This document shows positions 23,801 to 35,830 of a stretch of 64,000 bases of DNA, in pieces. Every line of letters starts with the position of its first letter. Within the stretch, counting starts at the first letter, position 1. Made by a program: the position numbers and the translations under genes. Under the pieces are notes generated by a model. The model made no database searches. It worked only from the letters and a program-made list of their open reading frames with translations, and was not told the DNA's origin. Source of the stretch: Magnolia sinica (taxonomy: Eukaryota > Streptophyta > Magnoliopsida > Magnoliales > Magnoliaceae); assembly GCF_029962835.1 (NCBI RefSeq), contig NC_080577.1, positions 6,572,001-6,636,000 of the forward strand. Direction: 5' to 3'.

Positions 23801-25626
23801 TGTCACGCCCCAAACTCGGAAACCGGGCTCACAAAATTCCCTATCGCCGAATCCGGCGCCGACAGCCTCCGTAGAATCCCATTCTCGGCTCCCAGCGCCC
23901 ATACGCCAGGTTCCGATCCTGGGATGCTACAAGGAGGATTTTCAACATCAATTTGATTCGTAATGAGTATAACCACAAGCATAACCCACGAACAATAACC
24001 ACAAGAACACCATCACAAAATCCACTATGAACAAAAACTTTAAGTACAAGGCGTATAAAAGGGAAAATACAATATACTGAAAGTGACAAAACTCCAAAAG
24101 CTCCAGAAGACTGCTGCACGCTCCGAGCTCAACGCTGCTGCAACCTAACGTCACCTGCACGCATCTATCGTGCATAAGCTTACAAAAGCTTAGAGGGTGG
24201 TGAAAGTGTGTGTAAGGTAAGTGCCAAGTATACAATATCATAGTAATGCGAAAATATGCGGTAAGTCCATGAATGCTATTAGCTATAATAAAGCTATGTG
24301 ATGCAAGGCATGAATGCTATCGGCCATACCAAGACCATGCGATGCAAGATGCAGCTCAAGCATGCCAATCCTCATGTCAATACAGTTCTCATTCTGGATA
24401 ATCACCGGGGTCTGGTACACTCTACGCCAGCTTGCCACCCCTATCTGGATGCCCGACTGGGAGAGTGAAAGAGACCTCACTATCCGCCTGCCAATATCGG
24501 GCCCGGCTCGTCGATAGCGGACCGATTCCTCAAGCTGGTCAAACTCAACCTAGAAATTGCCCCCTCACTCAGGCGGGTAAGGTCACACCCCTTTCCAACC
24601 GACCACGACACAGTGGGAGACGCGGCCTCCTGGTATTCGGCCCTCATGCGCTCGTACATCCACTCGGTCTCGACGTTGGAGTCATCCTCTGGTACCATCG
24701 GGTTTAGGAATTTTCACCCAGGGACATCTATGGCGCCCGTATGCTAGAACCAAACATTTCCGGTATCCAATCCAGCCACCCACGATGTGTCTGTGGAGGC
24801 TATGGCCCTGGTGTCGCTAGGGCATACAGTAACTACAATCACACAATGCAAGTGCATGAGTCACACTACCAGTCATGCAATAGTCCTGCGTAAACCATGC
24901 GCTCATGCAGGGCAACTCCGCCTATCAGGGAGCTCGTAACAGTCTGCCCGAAGACATATGCTATGATCAATCACTCCTCATACCAGTCATACATATGATG
25001 CGTATGATAATAAATCATGGATCTATACTAAACATGCATATAGGGATGGGCTCTGCGTATCACAGAGATGGGCCTAGACGGCCTGCAGAGTATAAGTATG
25101 GACCTATCAGTGGGCCTTAAGGAGTGTGACAATGCGGACATTTAACCAACATTATCCTTACAATGTGGACGTCAAACCAACATTGTTCCCAAGGCATAGC
25201 CCGCCATAAAGTACCATTACACAAACCATAGGAAATCACACATTGCAATGGACCAATATACATCTCATTAGGCCTCGACCCATAGTTCTCAGATACATCA
25301 GATGGGCCATCTCATATGGGCCTTATATAAATCAAGTGGGCCGCATTAGTGGGCCTTATGTACATTGCAATGGGCCATAACCCATGGGCCTTTAAATACT
25401 TCAAATGGGTCGAATCACATGGGCCTTATGTATATACCAAGGTGGGCCTCAACAATGGCCACAAATACACATCCAGGTGGGCCTCAACAACGACCATATG
25501 GTTGAACAACTTGGATGCAACACATACATCATGGTGGGGCCCATAGAGGCCCACCATCATATATATATATATTATATATAATATTAATATATGTAAATAT
25601 ATACAATATCATATATAATAATAATA

Positions 25627-25707
<81 letters not shown>

Positions 25708-26202
25708 ACACACACACCCACATGCATACACACGTGCACACTCACGTGCAGCAGGGAGGGGGTCCCACCGTCCAGGAGGACGGTGCGGACGAACACATAC
25801 ATCAAGTAGGCCCCACCGTCCGTCTGGACGGTGGGCATGTAACACATGCATCACTGTGGGTCCCATGTGAGGCCCACCATAACGTTTATCTTCCATCTGA
25901 TCCGTTCATAAGGTCACACGGGCCAGGGTGAAGGGGAACAAAAAATTTCAGCTTGATCTGAAACTTCTGTGGACCCAGAAAGGGTTTCAATGATAGAGTT
26001 CAATTCACACTGTTTCTTGTGATGTGGGCCGCCCGAGCGTTGGATTGGCCTGATTTTTAGAGGGGGGTCCACGTCAGATAGTGGCCCACCAAATGGGCGG
26101 TGTGGATACAAAATATACATCATGGTGGGGCCCACGGATGGAGCCGTGGGTCCTTGCCTCTTGGCAACCTGTGACTTGTGAAAGTTGGCAGTTGGATGTT
26201 TA

Positions 26203-26249
<47 letters not shown>

Positions 26250-27743
26250 AAATCCATGATCTTGGGGTTTTTCGAGTGCGGGGCCCACATCAGGTGGATC
26301 CGTCCCAACTATCAATTGCTGGGTCTCAAAACAAACCCAACGAGCCCAACATTGGGTATTTTTCGAAGTACAGAGACGGTAGGGTGATTTTTGACGGTAA
26401 AGAAGTTGTTTTCGTATGCTCTGGCCCACCAAAAAATTGGATTAGTCCCATCCTTAGGCTCAACGCCTAAAATGATCCCCTGAATGGGATGGACGGCGTG
26501 GATTAAGCACAAACATCAAGGTGGGACCTGCATGAGCGGTCCGCCCCAAAACCCAAAGAAATTTTCCTTTTTTTTTTTTTTGGTTCAGCCAACGTCCAGC
26601 GTCCCTGGACGCTGGACGGTTTTGGGCAGTGACTATACAAGGTGGGCCTTGCTCTGGTGGACCACCAAGGATGAATGGTGTGGGTTCAACGCATATGAAG
26701 TGGGCCCCTCTTACCGATGGCTTGGATAAACCACATACTTCATGGTGGGGTCCATCCAAGTGGACCACATGGCCACATCATTATCATATGAAAGAAAATG
26801 AAAAAGAGAGAGAGAGAGAGAGGGAAAAAAAAAGAGCGGGACACACGTGTGATGGAGGGACCCCGACATTATGGGCCCTCCCTTGCATCCAATCATACAC
26901 AAAAATAATCAAAGTGGGCCATCGGCCACATCTTTGGGTCCCAAGTGAGATCCACACCATTGATCGGTAGGCCTCACTTGGCCCATCATAAAAATATGAA
27001 AACTAGCCTATAGGAGCACCCACCGGTTGATCTCTTCGGTCCGTTGGAACGCCAATGTCCTTGTGCTTCACTTTGATGTAGAGGATGGGAGATGAATGGC
27101 TAAGATGGAGGATCTTGGGAGAGGGAAAGTGGGTCACACAACACTCTTTCTCACACTTGAAAAACCATGGACGTGGGATTATTTTTTTTTTTCTTTGTTG
27201 CTTTGAAAAAATGAAGGAATGAAAAATAAAGGAGAGAGGGAGAGATAAGAGAGAGGGAGAGTAGCTTAGGCAGGTAATGATGACTTGTAAGAGAGGGTGG
27301 CTAGCATTAAATGCTTGTAAGAAGGGCTAAGGGTAGGGTGGCTAGCCATAAGTACTTGTAAGAAGGGATAAGGGTAGGTAGGGTGGCTATAGCTAAGGTA
27401 GGGTGGCTATAGTTAGGGTAGGGTGATGTCATCGTTCTCATAATTTTCTAGAGATTGGTGCCACATGGAATAGGTGGGCCCCGCAATACGCGGTCCACGG
27501 TCATTATAATGCATGGTCCCCAACTTATGATCTAAGCGTCGGTTTGACGCACAAGACGTGGTGTTGGAACCGCAGCGACGGAGCGGTCGCAATAGTATAA
27601 GTCTTGGATTAATTCGACTTAAATCTACAAAATACGACTTAGGGTTATGCGCAAACGTTGATTATACGTCGCAGTTGCTGGAATTCATCGAGAAGGATCG
27701 CGGACATCGACGGAACAGTACGGTACAGGATACGAGTCTTACA
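23801..27743 (-). mobile_element. 3.9 kb LTR-like insertion (probable solo LTR) in gag
   Basis: Bounded by perfect TSDs TAATA (23796-23800 and 27744-27748). On the minus strand it begins TGTAAGACTCGTATCC and ends GAGTTTGGGGCGTGACA, the TG..CA form of an LTR. Its end GGGGCGTGACA matches the solo LTR at 14050-16112. Reading across with one TSD copy removed, the gag frame on both sides becomes continuous locally, confirming the boundaries. No pol motif or internal repeat pair is seen, so it is best read as a very long solo LTR (Del/Tekay-like, inferred). It carries MITE-type fragments (25500-26960) and AT tracts. A large non-autonomous element is the alternative. Confidence 0.85.
25633..25705. 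repeat. (AT)n microsatellite
   Basis: About 73 bp of alternating T/A inside the 3.9 kb insertion, flanked by further AT-rich sequence and followed by CA repeats. A second run lies at 26209-26245. Frames through it that encode YIYIYI are not genes. Confidence 0.95.
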
Positions 27744-27748
27744 TAATA

Positions 27749-28150
27749 AGCCGTTAAAACTAGAAAGTTCAGCCTTACCTCAATAGTCTCTTTCAGCACG
27801 ATCTAGATGATCACCTCCATGGATTGGTCATTAGGTAAAACCCTCATTAAGGTCCTCGTCGCTAGAACTTGAATCATCTGGTATAGTCCTATGGTTTGCC
27901 ACTGGTAGTGCTCTACGAAAATCGGGGTGCGTCGTATAGTAACCATGGGTGGTGGAGCAACCAAAGGTGGTAGAGCACCGCTTAGGGCTCGGGGTGGAAG
28001 TAGCGCATCCGCAAGACAGTCGAGAATTGCCTGCAGCCCTTGCATGGTCAACTGAGTCTCCCGGTAGAAAGCTTTCATTCTTTCCGAAAGATAATGAATT
28101 CCTGGATCACCGTTCACAGGATTTTGATTCATACCTTCGTTGTTTGCCAT
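27749..28150 (-). pseudogene. Gypsy gag, N-terminal part
   Basis: The start codon (28148-28150) lies 20 nt after the primer-binding site. The frame opens MANNEGMNQNPVNGDPG and contains the LTMQGLQAILDCLADALLPP helix-like stretch. It ends at a premature TAG (27803-27805), and a frameshift follows before the junction with the insertion. This is the beginning of the same gag whose remainder lies at 22866-23795. Confidence 0.85.
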
Positions 28151-28169
28151 CGGCCCAAGGAGAATCCTC

Positions 28170-28181
28170 GCTTTAATACCA
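28170..28181 (-). other. primer-binding site (initiator tRNA-Met type)
   Basis: TGGTATTAAAGC on the minus strand, two bases after the 5' LTR, matches 10 of 12 bases of the usual TGGTATCAGAGC complementary to the initiator methionine tRNA 3' end. Confidence 0.87.
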
Positions 28182-28183
28182 AT

Positions 28184-29439
28184 TGACGCAGGGATGAACG
28201 TGATGAGGATAACTACTCCGAATCTACGGAGCTTCTTTGGACTCCTCACAGAGACTTCTCGAATCCACGAGGAAAGAAAGCAGAAAATAAAAATAAATTC
28301 TAATAAATTCGAAATTGATTAATTCCTGAATAAAAACGAGTTCACAACCCTTTAAATAGGGGTACCAAGCAATGAGAAAGAAATCAGAATTAAACTACAA
28401 CTCAAACTCCTAGAATCTGCGACTTACTATAAATAGTAAACTTACTATTTATAGACGATCGTGATGTCTACTAGTGCGCAAGGTTTTCGGCCAAAAATAG
28501 TAAGGGCATGTTTGTTTTTCAAAGAAATGAGAAATACCCGGGAAATAGTAATTATTATAATTTCACTGCGTTTGAAAATTCATGGGAGTTTGCGCCTGTG
28601 AAATTGGTTCAAAAGATGTAATTTTAATTTTTGAACGGCAAGGTTATGTGAATGATATATCCATTCCGTTAGTATGTTTTATTACAATATTTTCGAGCAT
28701 GAGACAAAAAATGAAGCAGATTCAACACTCAAGTGGCCCCCGCCAAAAGAAACAGTGGCCCTACAAAGTTTTTAACGGTAAGTATTTGATTCCCTTTTTT
28801 GTATGACGTGATCCAATTGAGTATTGGATATGCCTCAATTTTTTACTCATGCTATGAATTCAACTGGAATAATAGATGAACGGTGTAGATAAGTGAAATG
28901 CATCACAGTGGGACCCACAGATATTTTGTAATATTCTTGGTTTTCGTGTCAAAAAGTAAGTAGTCCAATCAGGTAAGTTGTAAATGTAGGGGGGAGTAAT
29001 TATTACCTTTTTACGCTGCATTTACCATTTCACTCGAAAATCAAACAGGCCCTAAGTGTCCTATTTGGCTTTCACTAAACCATTCTCCTAATTATTCTAC
29101 GCTCTTTTCACGTTGGGCGCAACTCCTAAAGCCCGATGGATGAAGAGTTATAATCAAACTAAAACTTACTACTTATAGTAAAAACGAAATTAAAACAGGG
29201 AAACGACCGTCGATCCAAGGGTTTTTCACAATTTAGGGCTACGCAACCCGGCATAGCGGGGTTGGTTGGCTAAAATAGCTCGTTCTACCCCAAAATAATA
29301 TATTTTACGTCAGATAACTCATTCCGGATTGTGAGATACGCCCGATCTAAGGTCCGACGGTCCGGATCACTTTTGTCGTTGACCGGGCCTTTTCTGATCC
29401 ATCTTGGCCATGAAATTGTCCGCGACCCGCTCTACATCA
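28184..29439 (-). repeat. 5' LTR of the Gypsy element, split by a MITE
   Basis: The partner of 19005-19705. It has the same TGATGTAGAGCG start on the minus strand and ends CCCTGCGTCA next to the primer-binding site. It is 1,256 bp because of a 549-bp MITE plus a 3-bp duplication; the remainder is 704 bp, close to the 701-bp partner. Confidence 0.93.
28504..29052. mobile_element. PIF/Harbinger-type MITE, TSD TAA
   Basis: The terminal inverted repeats are GGGCATGTTTGTTTTTC and, at the other end, GGGCCTGTTTGATTTTC (15 of 17 match). TAA flanks both sides (28501-28503 and 29053-29055). The partner LTR has a single TAA at the equivalent place, so the empty site is visible in the same window. The TIR wording and 3-bp TSD are those of Tourist-like PIF/Harbinger MITEs. 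The interior (about 28690-28920) contains words of the palindromic MITE family, suggesting capture or an older nested copy. No transposase frame is present. Confidence 0.92.
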
Positions 29440-29444
29440 CATTT

Positions 29445-30824
29445 CACTTTACATATTCCTAATGTATTTTTAACAATAACTTGTATTTTTATTTTTCTAC
29501 ATTTTGCATCTCATTTTTCTTTGTTACATTTTCTATTCGGAGTCATTTGACTATATGCAGTATGACTATGATCTTTTAATTTTTACATGCCCCATCTCTT
29601 GTGAGTTATGTGAAGCATGATTAGATATATCATGTCAAAATTATGTTGAATCTCTTTAAAAATCATTAAGTTTAGTAGAATAGAGGCCGCATGTTATGCA
29701 AGAAAAAGAGGGTGCCTAATTCCTCTATCTTTTGTACCAAGACCCTTATTCAAAATCAATAGTTGCAAATCAACCGTATGAGTCATTAGAGTTGAAAATT
29801 TTGGCAATTCACTGATGATTCTACAGTTTCTAGTTAATCATAGATTTTAAATTTTATTTTGGCTAGTGGCAAGTACAAAAATCAAATGTAATTTCTACAT
29901 CCGAATCAATTCCACCTCTCATCTGCACAACTGAACGTAGAAGCAAAAACAACCACTTCCACGTAGCATTCACATATTCAAATAGTGAATCAAAACATTC
30001 TAAATTATCAAAGTTTCCCTTATTTCCATAAAGTCATGGGTGAAAGTATCATTTTATGTGATCAAAACAATACATATATTTCACACCAATTCCTTATAAT
30101 ATTAATAAACTTCAACGAAAGTTAATTAGGGGATGTTTTAAGACCTTGTACTGAAAGGAAAGGACAAATGGGTCATTTCATGTGGCCGATGCCAAACTTC
30201 ACATTCCCCCTTTATTTTATTTTATTTTTTATTTTTTATTTTATTTTTTTATACCAATAATGAAATAGGAAAGAGATTATTTCAAATATAACCATATTAT
30301 AGGATCAAAAACTCTTCTTTTTTTTTTTTTTTCCAAAGCTTCTTGATACAAAGATAAAATGGGTTGATACAATAGGCCTCTCCATGTATGGTGGACAACT
30401 AAAAAAAAATAATCTAAAAATTAGATCTTATCAATAATGCAGGAAGAAAAACTAATTAAAGTAGCCGGCTTATATTTAAAGAAAGGGTTAAAATGATCAA
30501 AAGGTTGAAATGTTCCAATCTTAGATTGTTTTAAGCATCACCGTACGCGTCTACAGAAAAGTATAATGTACTGAAACAGTAGCCGAATATCCCACTGCCA
30601 TGGTCATTGCATGTAAAAAGCAAATGTTCGTTTGTGTGGTGGCAAACCTCTCAAATCCTCTCACGCGGTATCTTTCTCCTTTGATCAAAGGGTAAATATA
30701 AACACGTGTGTCATAATAGCACACATATTAGATCGCCACCCTTTAACTTACCTGACTGGAAAGTCAAACGGTTCTTCTCGTATAGTGGACCTCACTGTAA
30801 ATTTAATCTGGACTATTGTCAAAT
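29445..30824. other. AT-rich intergenic sequence
   Basis: No gene is recognised. There are T-rich low-complexity runs at about 30205-30250 (TTTTA-type) and 30318-30332. The left edge is the right TSD flank of the Gypsy element. Confidence 0.5.
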
Positions 30825-31275
30825 GGGACGCGGATTGAGTCCTACCCCTCTCAGGACCGAGTTCTACCAAGGGCTCCCAAGTGGACCACACAGTGGGGAT
30901 CAAATGTCCACCGTTAAAAGCTTTTGGGAGCTACAGAAGTTTTGATCATGTTGATATTTGTGTTTTTCCCTTCATTTGACCTCATGTACAGGTTGGATGG
31001 CAGATAAACATCACCGTGGGGCCTAGGAAGGTTTCAATGGTGAGTATCATTATCACCACTAATTCCTATGGTGGGGTCCACTTGAGATTTTTTTTTTTTT
31101 TTTCACACACACTCCCACACCTCACACTGTAGTGGGATTTCACCACCTATGGATACTTGAACCCTTGACTGGGTGTTAAAACTCCTGAGAGTCTACCACC
31201 TTAGCAAGAGTAAGGATCCACTTGAGCCTTGAATCTGCCTACACATACATCATGGTGGGCTCCACAGAGCCCCTG
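30825..31275. mobile_element. palindromic MITE copy split by a SINE
   Basis: The left end GGGACGCGGATTGAG, the CAAGTGGACCACACAGTGGGG block, the TGGATGGCAGATAAACATCACC block and the right CATACATCATGGTGGG block follow the family order. A SINE (31087-31216) sits in the right half. The outer ends are eroded and no TSD was found. Confidence 0.75.
31087..31216 (-). mobile_element. tRNA-derived SINE copy 1, TSD TCCACTTGAG
   Basis: 130 bp inserted in the MITE above, with a perfect 10-bp TSD (31077-31086 and 31217-31226). On the minus strand it has TGGTAGACTCTCAGGAGT, then GGTTCAAGTATCC, which resembles the B box of RNA polymerase III promoters. A TGTGTGTG stretch and an A tail follow (T-run at the plus-strand left end). 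Two relatives lie at 54830 and 59317. It has no coding capacity and depends on LINE reverse transcriptase. Confidence 0.85.
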
Positions 31276-31285
31276 CAACTGAAAG

Positions 31286-31858
31286 TAGGGCTGTTCACGA
31301 GTCAAGCTAGCTCGAAAAGCTCGCTCGACTTGGCTCGAGTCAGCTCGGATTGACTTGGCTTGAATGGCCGATTCGAGCCGAGCCAAGCTAATTATTTGAA
31401 GCTCGAGTTGAGTTCAAGCCAAGTTCAACCAGGGGCCATTTCAACTCGACTCGACTCGAACTCGAACTCGGCTCGACTCGAAGCTCGAACTTGACTCGAA
31501 CTCGAACAGATCGATTCTTACAGGTTTCCTCATTCGATTCGAAGCTTTGTTTGGTTTTTTCATCGCGTTTTGTTTTGATTCTCTTAAGATTTTTGAATTT
31601 TTCATCAATGAAGGAGGATCAAGAACAAAGTCCATTACTCTCTCACCCAACAAGCTCGAGCTTGACTCAAGGTAAACTCGACTCGACTCGAACCACTAGC
31701 TCGACTCGAACTCGACTCGACAGCTTTGGCAAACAAGCCAAGCTTCAATGTTAAGCTCGAGGCCAAGCTCGAGCTCAAGCTCAAACTCGAGTACATCATG
31801 GACAAGCCAAGCCAAGCTTGGCCCACCTCGACTCGACTCGGCTCGATGCCCACCTCTA
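31286..31858. mobile_element. CTCGA-rich hAT-like MITE, 8-bp TSD
   Basis: It begins TAGGGCTGTTCACGAGTC and ends with the inverted form TAGAGGTGGGCATCGAG. The flanks ACTGAAAG (31278-31285) and CCTGAAAG (31859-31866) match at 7 of 8. The body is rich in CTCGACTCGAACTCGA words. An 8-bp TSD and short TAGGG-type inverted ends suit hAT-type MITEs. Relatives are at 38013 and 52638. Confidence 0.8.
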
Positions 31859-32010
31859 CCTGAAAGACCGAGTACGTCCCTGCGGGGTTGCGTCCGTGAT
31901 ATACACTGTACAGTTTATTATTTCTTTCAATTGGGACCTCATGTGGAGTAGGAACTCTGTTGTTGAATAGGGAACGTGACTGTGCAACGATGAGCCCGGT
32001 AGATATTCTA

Positions 32011-32456
32011 GAAAGCGGATTACGGGTTGTGCCCGGTGGTGTATTGACGTCACCAAGTTATATAGGCCCATAATGATGGATGTGTTGTATTCTCACCGTC
32101 GATCCATTTAGAGAGATCATTTTAGGTGATAAAGTCAAAAAATGAGATTGATGCAAAGTTCAAGCTGACCACACTACAGAAAGCAGTGGGGATAGTAATG
32201 CCACCGTTGAAACCTTCCTTGGGCCACCAAGATGTTTATTTACCATCCAACCTATTCATAAGGTCAAAAAGACCTAGATGAAAGGGAAAAAAACAACTAT
32301 CAACTTGATACATTACATTTGAGCTTTGCATCTGTCTCATTTTTTGGCTCATACTCTAAAATTATCTAACCAAATCGATTAACAATTTGGATATAACACA
32401 TATATCAAGATGGCCCCACAAAACTTGGTGATCAATACACCGCCCAATGGGCTTCT
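32011..32456. mobile_element. palindromic MITE, 9-bp TSD
   Basis: The body blocks (CACCGTCGATCCATTTAGAG, AGCAGTGGGGATAGTAATGCC, ACCATCCAACCTATTC) follow the family order. Flanks GATATTCTA (32002-32010) and CATATTCTA (32457-32465) match at 8 of 9. The ends are diverged (GAAAGCGGATTACGGG on the left). Confidence 0.8.
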
Positions 32457-32515
32457 CATATTCTATCGTCGCCGGTGGTCGCGAGTAGGATTCTGCCACA
32501 ACTTGCATGAATAGA

Positions 32516-32925
32516 GGGAGCGAATTAGGTGCCCACTCGGCCTACCGTGGGGCCACCTTGATGCATGTATTTTATATCCACGTTGTCTATCGGTTTGGAC
32601 ATATTATTTTAGGACGTTAGCTTTAAAATGAAGAAGATGTAAATATATAGTGGACCTTAATACATGAAATAATGCGACAAATAAACCTGGATGAAAGGAT
32701 AAAAAATATATCAGCTTGATCCAAAACCTATGGGCTCGTTAAAGATCAATCCCTATTGTTTCCTATGGTATGGTTTACTTGAGAATTGAATTTGCTTAAT
32801 TTTCTTAGCTCATGCCCTACAATGATATGGAAAAAAGGATGGATAGTGTGGATATAAAATACATACATCGAGGTGGGCTTCACGGTAAAGGACACATTGT
32901 CTTGAGTGAAGCCGGCCACACCTAT
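32516..32925. mobile_element. palindromic MITE, internally deleted
   Basis: The left end GGGAGCGAATTAGGTGCCC and the blocks CCGTGGGGCCACCTTGATGC and CTCATGCCCTACAATGATATGG belong to the family. Much of the middle is missing, and the right end stops short of the usual CCGCTCCC terminus. Confidence 0.75.
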
Positions 32926-33139
32926 ATGAACATGCTTTTTTTTTTTTTTTTTTAATATATATATATATTTAATGGGTCCAAATAGCTTTGTACTCTCAGT
33001 TGGACGTGGCGGTAGGTCGTCCTTTCCAAACTTAATGGCATGTTTGGGAGCGTGGATTTAGAACTAGCCCCTTAGATTTGAAATCCTCTTATTGTGTTTG
33101 GCATCCTGTATTCAGAATCTCTTGTAATAAAAAAGTAGC

Positions 33140-33848
33140 TGTTGATGTTAACATTTGGTTGTCTCTGCTAGCTCGTCATGTACTTGTAAAACTAAGTGAT
33201 GAATGTGACCCTGGTTGTAACCGGAGACCCTTTGATGCCTAAGTTAGTATAAACACACAATGGGTCTAATCGAGTTAAAGTAATATTGTATACTTGTTTT
33301 CCGTAGATTGGATCCATATTTATAATTCTTTGGTACATCATGCATATGCGGCAATGCCTCTACTAGGAAGATGCATATCATAAAATGGATCTTCTCCCGG
33401 ATACGTCGTTCTTATCTTGATGAGATCCTCGGCGAAGATCTCGGGGAGGTAATCCTTTCGGTATACAAACGGGATATCTCCTAGTCGTCGGCATCCGAGT
33501 AGGTCGATGTTGATAGCCAAGGCCGACCTTTAAGTCGCTAGCTGAGGTCTTATTGATCGAGGCTAATAACTAATGAAGTTGATAACTGAGGTTGGAGTCG
33601 AGTCTTGAGGTCTGGACCCTTGGTGGTCGTCTCTTGAAGTTGGCTTTTACAGTTGCCCTTTAGTTGAGACGGTATAGTGCTAGGTAGGTAACCAAGGTTA
33701 CCACCTATGGTTAATGCTCAAATTGGTCGTGGGGGTGGCGCTCGGCATCTGAGGTCGAGCTTACTCACGACCTCCCATTCGGGCTGTTGGCCTTGTGTTG
33801 TTTCCATCTTTTTCCAGTCAATTGACTAGTTCAGTTTTACCCCTAACA
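33140..33848 (-). mobile_element. solo LTR, 0.7 kb, TSD (G/A)TAGC
   Basis: On the minus strand it begins TGTTAGGGGTAAAACTG and ends GTTAACATCAACA. Flanks GTAGC (33135-33139) and ATAGC (33849-33853) match at 4 of 5. Size, CATCAACA end and the ACTTAGGCATCAAAGGG block relate it to the LTRs at 5510 and 7492. The 60-codon minus-strand frame at 33338-33520 is LTR sequence, not a gene. Confidence 0.8.
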
Positions 33849-33853
33849 ATAGC

Positions 33854-35174
33854 TATGTATAGTATGTAATGTTTGACATACTGGTTGTAACAAGTCCATT
33901 AAAATATATACTTTACTCGAAACTGATTAAATTCCAAGTCTTCGATTGGCCACAAGCACAAGATCACATCTGAGTGACTAACCAACGATTTTTAATTGTT
34001 GATTTGAATGAATAATGTTTGGACGGTGTAGATCATCATATTAAAGTAATTATAGTGATGCATTTGATAATTTAATTATTTTAGGATATTATTGGTGGGC
34101 CATGTGTTCAATAGATTAATAGCCTAGTAACACGCATGTTACACATACAGCTCTTAGAAGGATTTTAAATATAAACGAAGCTTTCGCCTCGGATTGATTT
34201 GAAACCCTTAGTTACTTTATGTGCTAAATATACCAGGGGATTAAAAATGCCCGTTTACCATAGTTACCCCTCGTATAGCGGGCTTTCATTTTGAAAGGAG
34301 AAATGTTTTCTTTAAAAGGGATGTGAGCCCTATCAAAAGCTGAAATTCAGCCCACCCCTTAGCCAATTAAATCTATTTATTTTAATCATGAACTCACGAT
34401 ATGATTTTTTTTTTTTTTTTTTTTTGTTTTATGTTTGAAGTTTTTTATGGCCCACAATTACATTAATATTGTATTAATTCTGAAATGTTTACTTTAGTGT
34501 GATCTATCAGTGATGAGTTTTTAATTCAAACTTGAACATATGACATAAAATTAAAATCCTTTACATATGGACGGATTGGATATGGTTCACGACAACTCAG
34601 AGGATACTACATAAGACGTGAATGTTTTTAAAATGTGGGGCCTTTCCGCGGGAGGACCATTTTGACGTTTCCTTCTTCATTAGTTATTTTTTAACAGGAG
34701 GGGAGGATGGTGCTTTCAGCTTCCTACCATGAATTAGTAAATGTTCAATTAAAATGAACGAATCAGAGCAACCAAAGGGTGAGCTGAACTTTAAATGGAA
34801 TTCACGACCATTAAAAAACATTTTTTCTTCCGAGATGAGAACCTTCCATAAGAGGGGCAGATATTACATAGAGAATTTTCAGTACTAAAAAAATTAAAAA
34901 GTGATTACAAGGTTAACAAGATTTAAGTTTAAAAAGAATGGGCTGTAAGCATGCCCATGTCACAGTCCAGGACTCTTTAGGCTAAAAACCCACGAATAAG
35001 ATGGAAAAATTAGATAATGCTCAAGTCCTTCGGATTTCACGTGTGGGGCCATGGTTGAGCGGTCTAATCACAAACCATTATCTGTTGAGTTCCACCATCG
35101 ATGGGAGCATTCCTAATTTCTGCTGAATCAAAACAGTAATGGCATTGTCATCGATGGTGAATTAACAGAGCTAT
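33854..35174. other. intergenic sequence
   Basis: No gene or complete element is recognised. A T-run of about 20 bases lies near 34407-34427. Confidence 0.5.
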
Positions 35175-35183
35175 GGTCCTGAC

Positions 35184-35810
35184 GGAAGCGGATTGGCTGG
35201 TCTACCACACACCAGCTACCTGGCTGGTCTGGGCACGTGTCGTGCCAAGACGAGTTCTATGCTTCTCGAGCTCCGAGTTGTACGAACGGTTAAAAGGAGA
35301 TCAAAGTTACATGAGCCCCAAGACGATTTATTTATTATATCCACACCGTTCATCCATTTGGAGAGAACATTTTCAAGCATTATGCCAAAAATGAGTTGTA
35401 TCCAAAGCTCAAGTGAACCACACAAAAAAATATCAATGGGACAATGATTCTCACCGTTAAAACATTGTTAAAGCCCTCTGTAACGTTTACTTTCCATCCA
35501 ATCTGTCCATAATGTCACGCAGACATAGATGAAGAGGAAAACAAATATCATATTGATCGACGGCTTTGTGACGGCTTTGTGAACCCAAAAGGGTACAATG
35601 GTAGAAATTCATTCTCCGACTGCTTTCTTCGGTGTAGTCCACTTGATCTTTGGATCTTTCAAAATTTTTGGCTCAAGACTTCCGATTAGCTCTCCAAATG
35701 GACGGACGGTTTCGATATAACACGTACCTTAGGATGGGATCCACAGAACTCGGTGACGTCTACACAACAGCTGGATCGCTGGCGTGTGGTACACCAGCCA
35801 ATCCGCTTTC
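35184..35810. mobile_element. full-length foldback MITE, 9-bp TSD
   Basis: The ends are GGAAGCGGATTGGCTGGT and, inverted at the right, GAAAGCGGATTGGCTGGTG. Flanks GGTCCTGAC (35175-35183) and GGTCCCGAC (35811-35819) match at 8 of 9. It is 627 bp with complementary halves and belongs to the long-TIR, MULE-type family. Confidence 0.88.
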
Positions 35811-35830
35811 GGTCCCGACCACCAGGACAT

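Larger units (their letters stand above)
19005..29439 (-). mobile_element. complete Ty3/Gypsy element with nested insertions
   Basis: 10,435 bp between perfect TSDs CATTT (19000-19004 and 29440-29444). Read on the minus strand the order is: 5' LTR 29439-28184, primer-binding site 28181-28170, gag, protease, reverse transcriptase, RNase H, integrase, polypurine tract 19719-19706, 3' LTR 19705-19005. Two later insertions interrupt it: a 549-bp MITE in the 5' LTR and a 3,943-bp LTR-like element in gag. Without them it would be about 5.9 kb. The polyprotein has several stops and frameshifts, so the copy is defective. The integrase C-terminal coding runs about 67 bp into the 3' LTR, which is known for CRM-type chromoviruses; the lineage is tentative. 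The LTRs differ at roughly 35-40 of 700 positions by eye (about 5%). Confidence 0.93.

Noticed and set aside
25515..25931. Open frames rich in YIYIYI on both strands
   Set aside because: They are translations of an (AT)n tract inside an LTR-like insertion and have no protein character.
33338..33520. 60-codon minus-strand frame ending RGIAAYA
   Set aside because: It is part of a solo LTR with TSDs, not a gene.
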